A stretch of DNA of 53,974 nt from Chloroflexota bacterium. Lineage in GTDB: Bacteria; Chloroflexota; Anaerolineae; Anaerolineales; Anaerolineaceae. A program made the position numbers and the translations under genes. Shown piece by piece: positions 22,606-30,854 of this stretch (the stretch's first letter is position 1; every line of letters begins with the position of its first letter). The stretch spans positions 1-53,974 of the forward strand of contig JAAYUC010000045.1 in assembly GCA_012517865.1 (NCBI GenBank). Direction: 5' to 3'. The notes below the pieces were generated by a model. It saw only the letters and a program-made list of their open reading frames with translations, was not told where the DNA came from and did not search any database.

Positions 22606-25600
22606 ACGCGTCATCGGAAGCAGCAGCATCCGCGTTGTGGAAAGCGCTGACGGATTTCTGTCAGGCTTCGGCAGCCCACCAGAGCCCGGCAGACATTTTG
22701 CAGGCAGCGGCAGAGCTGCTTGAGAGCAAACTTAACGCGCGAATCAGCTTCCACTTCTCCAATCCGGCACTTTTCCCGGAGCTTCCACTTGATAAACCCT
22801 TAGCCCGCGCCGCCAGAATTCACAGCCGGGTAGAAAAAACTGGCGAACAGATAAACCAGACTGTCCCCGCCGAAGGGCTTCATCTGGTCGGTTTCCCTTT
22901 GCATGCTCGCGGCGCCTTACTGGGGTCTTTCGTCGCCGCCCGATCAGAAAATCCATTCACCCCCGAAGAAAACCAATTCTTGCAGTCTGCCGCCATCGCG
23001 GTCGGAACAGAACTGTCTTTGATGAGCTCCGAGATGCGCCAGAAGAGCCAAAAATCGCGCCTGGCTCTAATCGCGTCGGTGGTCTCGCGCATCGCGCATA
23101 TCACCCGCCTGGATGAACTGGCTCAGGAAGTCAGCCAGGCAATTTTGCGCACTTTTGGATATTATTACGTTGCCATTTTTACCCGCGAAGATGACGAGAA
23201 CATTGTCCTCTTTCGAGCCAGCGCCCGCAGCGAGAAATCAGACCAGCCCGCGTTTGAACTGCCGGCCGGCACACAAATAAACCTGGGCGACCACATCGTT
23301 GGTTATGTCGCGCAGACCGGCAGAATGCTGCTGGCAAACGACGTCCGCAAGGAACCCCGCTATGGGCATCTAGAATCCCTACCGGAAACAAAAGCCGAAC
23401 TGGCAATTCCCCTGAAAGTTGGCGGCAGGGTATTGGGAGTTTTGGATGTTCAATCGGACCAGGAAGCGGTTTTTACGGATGAGGACGTGGTGGTACTTTC
23501 AGCGCTGGCGGACAGTATCGGATTGGCAGTCCACAAAGTACGGCTTTACTCAGAACTGGAAAAACGCACCGAACAGCGCGATATTATCGCCGGGCTGACC
23601 GAAGCGATTTCCAGTATTTTGGACCTGGACACACTGCTGAGCAAAGTCGCGCAGATGATACACAGACAGCTGCACTACCCATTTGTGCATATCTTTTTGG
23701 TGGACCGCGTGCGTAACACGATTGAGTACCACTCCGGCAGCGGCCGCCGCGCGCAGCATTTCAAGGAAAATCGGGTCGCGTTCGCGCTCGACGCGCCCAA
23801 AGGAATCATTCCGCTCACAGTGCGCACCAATCGGGTATACCTTGCCAATAATGTCCAGAACGACCCCGAGTTCCTGCCCAGCCCATTCCTGAAAGGACAG
23901 AGCGGGTCGGAATTGACAATTCCCCTGGCGTTCAACCAGGAAGTTTTTGGAGTTCTCGACGTGCAGAGCTCAAAAACAAACGCCTTCAACGAAACAGACA
24001 TCAGCCTGCTTTCGACACTGTGCGCCAGCATTTCGATTGCTATACGCAACGCAAAGCTCTACAACGCTGAAAAATGGCGCAGCCGTGTGGCTGAAAGTCT
24101 CCAGAATGTCGCGAGAAACCTGACTGACACTTCTCCACTTCAGGACAAATTTGACTTTATCTTAAAGACAATCAGCTCCCTCCTGCCCTGCGACGCGGCA
24201 GGGATATGGCTGTTGGAAGAACGCCCCAACCCTGCCAATCCCACTGCGGCCTGCCTCAGGCTAACTGCCTATCAGACCGGGTCGTCTGGCATTGATATCC
24301 AGCCGGATTTATGCGTCGATGACGCCCAGGCCTGGTACTCCGAAGCGCTTAGGCAGGGTGAGCCGGCAATATTGTCAGACTGTGCTAAACCCGACCCAAT
24401 TGCCACCCGTCTGGAATTTTCCGCTCCTTTCTCCGCGTTAAGCGCCCCTCTCACTGCCAGCGGTAAAATACTGGGAGTGCTGACGCTGCACCACGCGACG
24501 GCCAACCGGTATGGCCCGGAATCCCAGAGAATCAGCGCGTCCTTCGCCCATTATGCCGGCATCGCGATTGAAAATGAACGCCTCGCGCAGGAATCGCGCG
24601 ACCAAAACTGGATTTCCACCATTCTGCTGCAGGTGGCCAAAGCCACCCAATCCCTCACGCGTATTGATGAATTAACTGACCTGGTCGGTCAGTTAATCAC
24701 ACTGCTGATTGGCGGGAAGAAAGGCGCGGTTTTCCTTTTGGAACCGGAGGAACGCAGCTACTACCTGCAGGGCGTGTTCGGTGAAGACCTAAAAAACTTG
24801 CAGGCCGACCTCCCCGTCAAAATCGGCAGACCAGACACCTTCGCGAAAGCCGCGGAAAATCCTGAACCGTTGGCTTTCCCGGCCAGAGATTGCGAAAGCA
24901 CGCTGCGGGAAATGCTCGGCCTGGAACTTGAGGACACGATTTTGCTGCTGCCTCTCATTGCCCATGAGGAACTGCTTGGTTTCTTGCTGCATTCCAGTTC
25001 GGACCCATACCAGCCCGCTCCGCCCGAAACAGTATTGGGCAGGCAAAAATTCGCCATTCTGCAGGGCATCGCGCAGCAGGTAGCAGTCAGCGTCCAGAAT
25101 ATCAACCTGCTGAATACCCGCCAGGAAGAAACCTACATTTCTTCTGTCTTGCTGCAGGTCTCGCAGACAATTGTCACCACGCCGGACCTGGTGGAAGCCC
25201 TGGATCGGATTTTCTACATCCTGAACATGCTGATTGGCATTGAAGGGATTGCCGCTTTCCGCTGGCTGCCCGAAGAACAAGCCTACGAATTGAAACATGC
25301 CGCTTCGGACCAGCTGCATCCCTGGCAGGTGGAACGCTACTTTGGAACCCGCGTCCCGAAAGAGGGATTCCCATTCGTCCCAAGTTCTGAAGATGGAAAA
25401 CCGGGCATCATGAAAGCTGATGACGTGCTGCGGACCTACAATCTTCTGGCGGATGACGCTCTCCAGAACGAAGCCGACTCCGACGCGCCGCTCATTAAAC
25501 CCTCCAATTCCGTCTACTTGATTTACAAACTGGCAATGCGCGGCGAGGATTACGGCGTGTTGATTTGTCGGGATCCTGATTTTCCCAAGCGGGCGCGGCG

Positions 25601-26429
25601 CGAGGAACTCCTCAACGGCGTCGCGCAGCAAATCTCTTTTGCCATTCAAAACGAACGGCTTGAGAAGGTGAAGGCGGAACAGCAGCGCGTGGAGCAGGAA
25701 TTCCACTTAGCCCGCCAGATTCAGGAGACCTTCCTGCCCGAAAAGCTGCCCGCCATTCCAGGATACGACCTGGCCGTGCGTTGGCAGACTGCCAGACAGG
25801 TTGGCGGTGATTTTTACGATATTTTCGCGCTCCGAAACGGCTCTTATGGCATGGTAATCGCCGATGTATCCGACAAAGGAATTGCCGCGGCCCTGTATAT
25901 GACCGTCACGCGCACGCTTATCCGCTCCATCGCCCTGGAATCCGCCTCTCCTGCCAAAACGCTCGAACGGGTCAATCAGCTCTTGCAGTTAGATTCCAGA
26001 CGCGGCTTCTTTGTCACCTGCTTCTATGGGGTATTGAATCCAAATGAACATACCCTGACTTATGCCAATGCCGGCCACCTGCCGCCTTTCTTCCTTAATC
26101 CGCGCAAGAGAACCGCTGTCCCCCTCCAGAGAGGCGGAACCGCGCTCGGAATCATCGAAAATCTCAGCTACCAAGAACGCGTGCTTCCGATTGAACCCGA
26201 CTGCGGCCTGGTGCTGTTCACCGACGGCGTGACCGAAGCGTTTAATAAACTTGATTCGCCATACAGCACAGCCCGATATCAAAAGATTCTTCAGCGCAGC
26301 GCGGCTCTTTCCGCAAACGCCATTCTGGATGCCGTGGACGGCGACATGGAAAGTTTTCGGCGGGACGTCCCGCTGAGCGACGATATCACCGAGCTGGTGA
26401 TTAAGCGCCTGCCCTTACTGGCAGATTAG
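22602..26429 (+). CDS. Six-GAF SpoIIE-type PP2C phosphatase
   Basis: 1275 residues with a GTG start overlapping the rsbW-like gene. Six successive GAF-type blocks can be traced at about 20-145, 155-320, 325-485, 495-660, 670-835 and 845-1025. Several share the LLQVxxxI pattern at their start; the first is degenerate. A short coiled coil (VKAEQQRVEQEF) leads to the SpoIIE phosphatase (about 1035-1270) with VGGDFYD, IADVSDKGI, LFTDGVTEA and DDITELVIK, the metal-binding aspartates of PP2C. It would dephosphorylate an RsbV-like antagonist in response to ligands bound by the GAFs. No membrane helix is seen, so it is probably cytoplasmic. It ends in a 15-bp convergent overlap with the next gene. 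Confidence 0.9.
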   Translation: MNASSEAAASALWKALTDFCQASAAHQSPADILQAAAELLESKLNARISFHFSNPALFPELPLDKPLARAARIHSRVEKTGEQINQTVPAEGLHLVGFPLHARGALLGSFVAARSENPFTPEENQFLQSAAIAVGTELSLMSSEMRQKSQKSRLALIASVVSRIAHITRLDELAQEVSQAILRTFGYYYVAIFTREDDENIVLFRASARSEKSDQPAFELPAGTQINLGDHIVGYVAQTGRMLLANDVRKEPRYGHLESLPETKAELAIPLKVGGRVLGVLDVQSDQEAVFTDEDVVVLSALADSIGLAVHKVRLYSELEKRTEQRDIIAGLTEAISSILDLDTLLSKVAQMIHRQLHYPFVHIFLVDRVRNTIEYHSGSGRRAQHFKENRVAFALDAPKGIIPLTVRTNRVYLANNVQNDPEFLPSPFLKGQSGSELTIPLAFNQEVFGVLDVQSSKTNAFNETDISLLSTLCASISIAIRNAKLYNAEKWRSRVAESLQNVARNLTDTSPLQDKFDFILKTISSLLPCDAAGIWLLEERPNPANPTAACLRLTAYQTGSSGIDIQPDLCVDDAQAWYSEALRQGEPAILSDCAKPDPIATRLEFSAPFSALSAPLTASGKILGVLTLHHATANRYGPESQRISASFAHYAGIAIENERLAQESRDQNWISTILLQVAKATQSLTRIDELTDLVGQLITLLIGGKKGAVFLLEPEERSYYLQGVFGEDLKNLQADLPVKIGRPDTFAKAAENPEPLAFPARDCESTLREMLGLELEDTILLLPLIAHEELLGFLLHSSSDPYQPAPPETVLGRQKFAILQGIAQQVAVSVQNINLLNTRQEETYISSVLLQVSQTIVTTPDLVEALDRIFYILNMLIGIEGIAAFRWLPEEQAYELKHAASDQLHPWQVERYFGTRVPKEGFPFVPSSEDGKPGIMKADDVLRTYNLLADDALQNEADSDAPLIKPSNSVYLIYKLAMRGEDYGVLICRDPDFPKRARREELLNGVAQQISFAIQNERLEKVKAEQQRVEQEFHLARQIQETFLPEKLPAIPGYDLAVRWQTARQVGGDFYDIFALRNGSYGMVIADVSDKGIAAALYMTVTRTLIRSIALESASPAKTLERVNQLLQLDSRRGFFVTCFYGVLNPNEHTLTYANAGHLPPFFLNPRKRTAVPLQRGGTALGIIENLSYQERVLPIEPDCGLVLFTDGVTEAFNKLDSPYSTARYQKILQRSAALSANAILDAVDGDMESFRRDVPLSDDITELVIKRLPLLAD

Positions 26430-28148
26430 GACCGGCAAGCTGGTCTTGCGCAGCAGGGTATCAATATTGGAGCCAAAGAGTTTGTCAATCAGCGAATTCC
26501 CGCTGTAACCGCCCATCACAAGCGCTGTGACGCTGTTCGAGGCGGCTTCTGTCAGCACTGTTTCTGCCAAATTATCCCCTTTGCGCAGGATAAATTCAAA
26601 ATCCAGGTTCAGTTTGCGCAGGTAAGTTTTCGCGTAACTCGTTTCAGCCTCCAGGTCCGGCGTTCCGTCATCAAGCGTGAACAGGAACAGTTTAGCGCCG
26701 TAACGCCCGGCAAAATACGCGCTCACAAAAAGGGCTTCCTTGCTCTTGGGAGAACCGTTGTACACAACCAGCAACCGGTCAAGCGGCTGCGGCTGGTCCT
26801 TGACAATGAGAATCGGCCGCCTGGCCCCCCGCAGGATGTTTGAAATCCCCGATGTCAGCCGGTCCAGAATGCCCCCGCTGGGAGGAAAAACCAGGCGCAG
26901 CACCAGCAAATCTGAAAGCAGGCTGTGCTCGCTCACCATCGTGGTGATATCTCCTGAAATGATGAGAAGCTTGCCGCTCATGCCCGCTTCCTGAAGGCGC
27001 TGCTCAAAGCGCTGTTCCATCTTCTGATGCGCGGCTTCATCCACGGTGTCGCTGGGGTTGATGACGTGCAGTCCGCGCACGTTTCCGGTTGGGCAGCGGT
27101 TAATCAGAATTGCCTGTTCCAGTGCGTTCCAATAGCTGTCGTGGTCGCCAATGGCCACTAATATATCGCGAAACAGGCAGCCTTCAGGTTCATCCAGAGC
27201 ATGCGGCGGCGAAAAAAACGAGCGGGGCAGGTCGGTAAAGACGGTATCCTCAAAGTGCTGCTCGGAAGGCGCCGCGGGAGGTTTTATCGTCTTGCCTTCA
27301 TGGAGTGCCATATACTCCGCGGCGTGCGCGGTCCGGATGGGAATGCCAAGCGCTTCCTGCAGAATTGACTGCTGGTCAAGCACCCATAAGTACAGGTCTG
27401 TGACAGTCAGATTTAAGAACTCCTCTCGCAGGCCGGATGTGTTAATCATCTCCACCACGGGTTGGTAAACCTTCTCGTACCAATCCAGCACAGCCTCTTC
27501 GTAAGGAATTTCCCGTTTCTGTTCGATGCCCATGTAATAGCGGTGAACGTCGATGTGTTCCGCCAAAAGGGGGTAATTCTCGGTGTTGTTCAGACTGAAA
27601 TCTATCCCCGGCAGGATTTGGTCCAGGCGGGTGTTTGCCAAAAATTCCACGTAGGTGGCTTTGTGCTGCAGTTCTTCCGGCGTAATGCTGGCAGAAATTG
27701 GCACGCGCGTGTATATCTCGGTCACGTACGCTTCGATTTCGTCCAGACCCATCTGCCTGGCGATGGAAACACGGTGATTGCCGTCCAGCACAAAGTAGGC
27801 TTCCCCGACCTTGTAAAGGCTCACCGGGGGAACACCGGTACCAATCGGGCTGGTCATAGCGGTTTTTACCTGCGCCCAGCGAAATATATCCGCGTCATTC
27901 AACGGTGAAAAATTGCGGTCAAAATCCTCATTCCTGCCCACGCTGCCGACAATGTCTTTGACTTTGACTGTTTGCAGTCCGCGGTCCACCTTGTTGAAGG
28001 CTTGCAATTTGGCCGATATTTCATCGTAAGGAAGCAGGTCCATGGACTTTCCCCTGATGCCGGCCCAAAAACGCTGAAGCGCGGCTTTTGAACGCGCTTT
28101 CTTAAAATCATCCAGGGCCTTTTGATAAGTGGTGATGTCTTTTTCCAT
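26415..28148 (-). CDS. ParB-like domain fused to two universal stress (Usp) domains
   Basis: 577 residues. About 55-170 resembles a ParB/sulfiredoxin-type domain (PPVSLYKVGEAYFVLDGNHR, then VSIARQMGLDEIEAYVTEI). A helical middle (170-320) follows. About 325-450 is a degenerate Usp domain, and about 455-575 a second Usp with the ATP-loop pattern GGYSGNSLIDKLFGS close to G-x2-G-x9-GS. Usp domains bind ATP/AMP and report stress; the ParB-like part may bind or hydrolyse nucleotide. The biological role is unknown. I chose ATG 28148, with GGAG 10 nt upstream, over a TTG three codons earlier. The last 15 bp overlap the GAF-phosphatase gene tail to tail. Confidence 0.75.
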   Translation of the reverse strand: MEKDITTYQKALDDFKKARSKAALQRFWAGIRGKSMDLLPYDEISAKLQAFNKVDRGLQTVKVKDIVGSVGRNEDFDRNFSPLNDADIFRWAQVKTAMTSPIGTGVPPVSLYKVGEAYFVLDGNHRVSIARQMGLDEIEAYVTEIYTRVPISASITPEELQHKATYVEFLANTRLDQILPGIDFSLNNTENYPLLAEHIDVHRYYMGIEQKREIPYEEAVLDWYEKVYQPVVEMINTSGLREEFLNLTVTDLYLWVLDQQSILQEALGIPIRTAHAAEYMALHEGKTIKPPAAPSEQHFEDTVFTDLPRSFFSPPHALDEPEGCLFRDILVAIGDHDSYWNALEQAILINRCPTGNVRGLHVINPSDTVDEAAHQKMEQRFEQRLQEAGMSGKLLIISGDITTMVSEHSLLSDLLVLRLVFPPSGGILDRLTSGISNILRGARRPILIVKDQPQPLDRLLVVYNGSPKSKEALFVSAYFAGRYGAKLFLFTLDDGTPDLEAETSYAKTYLRKLNLDFEFILRKGDNLAETVLTEAASNSVTALVMGGYSGNSLIDKLFGSNIDTLLRKTSLPVLICQ

Positions 28149-28250
28149 GGGGTTCAAACTCCAGAACCTGACGCTGTTAGAATCTTATCACATCACAGCA
28201 AGCTTCTGGAAGTCGCCTTTTGGAGCACTCTCCACAAAGAAACGCCTTCC

Positions 28251-28296
28251 TCTCCCAAAGGAAGATAGGCTCTCCCAAGGTGAACCATGCTATAAT
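28251..28296 (+). promoter_or_regulatory. Extended -10 promoter with two 20-bp-spaced direct repeats
   Basis: TGC-TATAAT (TATAAT 28291-28296) lies 34 nt before the PfkB gene. Immediately upstream, TCTCCCAAAG (28251-28260) and TCTCCCAAGG (28271-28280) are near-identical and exactly 20 bp (about two helical turns) apart, ending 10 bp before the -10. They could be activator or repressor sites on one DNA face. Confidence 0.45.
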
Positions 28297-28330
28297 TTTT
28301 TAATTATTAAGAGCGGACAGAAGAAATCAT

Positions 28331-29179
28331 ATGGATTTATCCACTGCGAACCCCATCAATTATCTGGTTATCGGGCACATCACACAGGATTTGCTGGATG
28401 ACGGCACTTATCGCTTTGGAGGCACTGTCAGTTATTCGGGGTTGACCGCGGCCAGGCTGGGCCACCGCGTGGGCATTCTCACCAGCTGCTCTCCAGACCT
28501 GGACCTTTCCGCTTATGCCGGGCTGCAAACGCGCGGGCTGCCTGCCAGCCAGAATACTGTGTTTCGCAATATTCGCACGGATTCCGGCCGGCTGCAGTAT
28601 ATGTACCACTCCGCGCGCCGTCTGGACGCCACGTCTGTACCCGAAGAATGGAAGCTTTGCCCGATTGTGCATTTGGGGCCGGTTGCCGCGGAAATCGACC
28701 CAGATATCTTCAGCGTTTTTCCCAAAAGCATGCTCTGCCTCACCCCGCAAGGCTGGCTGCGCGCCTTCGCGCAGGATGGGCGGGTGCTGCCTGTGGACTG
28801 GACCTACAGCCCGGCCTTGCTGCAGGCCGCGCACGCCGTCGTGCTCAGCATTGAAGATTTGCATAACGACGAGAGCAAGGTTGAACAATGGGCCAGCCTT
28901 TGCCGGCTGCTGGTGGTGACGCAGTCCGACCAGGGCGCGCGGGTTTACTGGAACGGAGATGTGCGCCGCTTTTCAGCTCCCAAGGTTAACCTGGTAGAAG
29001 ATACCGGCGCCGGGGATATCTTCGCGGCATGCTTCTTTCACCGCCTGTATACCACACAGGACCCCTGGGAGGCTACCCGCTTCGCGGTGAGGCTGGCCGC
29101 TTTTTCAGTCACCCGCGCACATTTCCAGAGCATCCCAACCGAACGGGAAATTTCAGACGCGCTGATCGAAGTAATTTGA
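28331..29179 (+). CDS. PfkB-family carbohydrate/nucleoside kinase
   Basis: 282 residues of the ribokinase fold. The N-terminal glycine motif is FGGTVSYSGLTAARLGHRVG, and the C-terminal catalytic motif is EDTGAGDIFAACFFHRL with the base Asp in GAGD. The mid-domain is short, so it is at the small end of the family. It phosphorylates a sugar or nucleoside; the substrate is not readable. It ends 9 nt before parA, suggesting co-transcription with parAB, an unusual upstream partner. Confidence 0.85.
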   Translation: MDLSTANPINYLVIGHITQDLLDDGTYRFGGTVSYSGLTAARLGHRVGILTSCSPDLDLSAYAGLQTRGLPASQNTVFRNIRTDSGRLQYMYHSARRLDATSVPEEWKLCPIVHLGPVAAEIDPDIFSVFPKSMLCLTPQGWLRAFAQDGRVLPVDWTYSPALLQAAHAVVLSIEDLHNDESKVEQWASLCRLLVVTQSDQGARVYWNGDVRRFSAPKVNLVEDTGAGDIFAACFFHRLYTTQDPWEATRFAVRLAAFSVTRAHFQSIPTEREISDALIEVI

Positions 29180-29188
29180 CAGGAACTT

Positions 29189-29980
29189 ATGGGAAAAGTT
29201 TACACAATTGTTAACCAAAAAGGCGGAGTGGGTAAAACCACCACCAGCATCAACCTCGGAGCATATCTTGGCCTGTTCCATCAGCGCGTGCTGCTGGTGG
29301 ATATTGACCCGCAGGCCAACGCGACATCCTGCCTGGGCATAGACAAAAACAGCATCAAAAACGGCGTGTACGAAGCCTTGATAGGTTCGCAGCCCGCCGC
29401 CGACCATATCCTGCACAATCCGCGCTTTCACCTTTCCCTGCTGCCCTCCTCGCCCAATCTGGCAGGCGCAGAAATTGAATTGATTGACCTGGAAGACCGC
29501 GAGACGCGCCTGCGCAAGCTGATTGAACCGCTGCGGCCGCGCTATGATTACATTTTGATTGATTGCCCGCCCTCGCTTGGACTGCTGACGCTGAACGGCC
29601 TGCTGGCCGCCTTTGACGGGGTAATTATTCCTGTGCAATGCGAATATCTCGCGCTGGAAGGGCTTGGCCAGCTGACCCAAACGCTCTCCCGCGTTCGGCA
29701 GAGTTTGTTTCCAACGCTGGATATCAAAGGCGTGGTGCTGACCATGTTTGACGGCCGCACGAATTTGTCGGCGGATGTGATGAGCGAAGTGCAGCGGGTT
29801 TTTCCCAATCGGGTCTTCAACACCTTCATCCCGCGCAGCGTTCGCCTGGCGGAAGCGCCTTCTTTTGGAATGCCTATTTCTATCTACGCCCCCGAGTCGA
29901 ACGGAGCAAAAGCGTATCGGGCTCTGGCAATGGAGCTGCTCAACTCCAACGGCGCCGCGATTCACGAGATACAGGAGTAG
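29189..29980 (+). CDS. parA: Chromosome-partitioning ATPase ParA (Soj)
   Basis: 263 residues. It has the deviant Walker A KGGVGKTTTSINLG (about 11-24), Walker A' region VLLVDIDPQANATSCLG and Walker B IDCPPSLGLLTLNGL, typical of chromosomal ParA/Soj without an N-terminal HTH. It forms ATP-dependent dimers on DNA that pull ParB-parS complexes apart. AGGA lies 6 nt before the ATG. parB starts 5 nt after its stop. Confidence 0.95.
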   Translation: MGKVYTIVNQKGGVGKTTTSINLGAYLGLFHQRVLLVDIDPQANATSCLGIDKNSIKNGVYEALIGSQPAADHILHNPRFHLSLLPSSPNLAGAEIELIDLEDRETRLRKLIEPLRPRYDYILIDCPPSLGLLTLNGLLAAFDGVIIPVQCEYLALEGLGQLTQTLSRVRQSLFPTLDIKGVVLTMFDGRTNLSADVMSEVQRVFPNRVFNTFIPRSVRLAEAPSFGMPISIYAPESNGAKAYRALAMELLNSNGAAIHEIQE

Positions 29981-29984
29981 CACC

Positions 29985-30854
29985 ATGGCACGAAAAACCG
30001 GTCTTGGCAAAGGACTTGACGCGTTAATCCCCACCTGGCAGGAAGAAAGCCTGAGCGCCCCACTCACCGGCCAGGTCGTCCAGATTCCAATTGATAAAAT
30101 CACGCCCAATCCCAGGCAGCCGCGCAAAGTTTTCTCAGCGGAAAGTCTGCAGGAACTGGCGAATTCAATTCTGGAACACGGCATTCTGCAGCCGCTTATC
30201 CTGGTTCAAAACGAAGGTCAGGACCTTTATACCCTCATCGCGGGTGAACGCCGCTGGCGCGCGGCTTCCCTGGCCGGGTTAAAAGAGGTGCCCGCCATTG
30301 TGCGCAGCGCGACAAAGCAGGAGCAGTTGGAATTCGCGATTGTTGAAAACGTCCAACGGGAAGACTTAAATCCGCTGGAACGCGCCCGCGCCTACCAAAG
30401 CCTGCTGGATGAGTTCTCGCTGACCCACGACGAAATCGCGCAGAAGGTCGGAAAAAGCCGGGCGGCCGTCACCAACACATTGCGCCTCCTGAATTTGCCA
30501 GCCAGCGTCCAGCAAGCCTTGCAGGACGATTTGCTCACGGAAGGCCATGCCCGCGCTCTGCTGGCGCTGAATTCTGCCCGGTCTATCGAAGCCGCCCTGG
30601 AAACAGTATTGAATCTCGGCCTCAATGTGCGCCAGACTGAGCTGTTGGTCAACAAACTACTTGGGAAAACCCCCAGGAAACAAACCACCCAGACCAAGAG
30701 CGCGGAGCTTCAGGCGCTCGAAAATAAATTGCGCCAGTTTTTCAATACCAAAGTGAATTTGCAGTCCGGGAAAAAGGGCGGAAGCATCACCATCTATTTC
30801 TATTCTGATGAAGAACTGACCAATATCACGGACAGCCTGGGATTGAATGACTGA
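29985..30854 (+). CDS. parB: Chromosome-partitioning protein ParB (Spo0J)
   Basis: 289 residues. It starts with the classic RKTGLGKGLDALIPT. The N-terminal CTPase/clamp part has IPIDKITPNPRQPRKVF, ILQPLILVQNE, IAGERRWRAASLAG (GERRxRA box) and ENVQREDLNPLERARAY. The helix-turn-helix follows (LTHDEIAQKVGKSRAAVTNT), then a C-terminal dimer domain. It loads at parS and spreads as a CTP-fuelled clamp. I chose ATG 29985, with AGGAG 6 nt upstream; a longer in-frame start runs inside parA. No consensus parS was noticed in the window. Confidence 0.95.
   Translation: MARKTGLGKGLDALIPTWQEESLSAPLTGQVVQIPIDKITPNPRQPRKVFSAESLQELANSILEHGILQPLILVQNEGQDLYTLIAGERRWRAASLAGLKEVPAIVRSATKQEQLEFAIVENVQREDLNPLERARAYQSLLDEFSLTHDEIAQKVGKSRAAVTNTLRLLNLPASVQQALQDDLLTEGHARALLALNSARSIEAALETVLNLGLNVRQTELLVNKLLGKTPRKQTTQTKSAELQALENKLRQFFNTKVNLQSGKKGGSITIYFYSDEELTNITDSLGLND

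Noticed and set aside
24789..25706. 305-residue open frame antisense to the GAF-phosphatase
   Set aside because: A shadow of the long GAF gene in GC-rich sequence, with no motif or ribosome site.
29153..30184. 343-residue open frame antisense to parA and parB
   Set aside because: Both parA and parB are certain and the antisense product matches nothing known.
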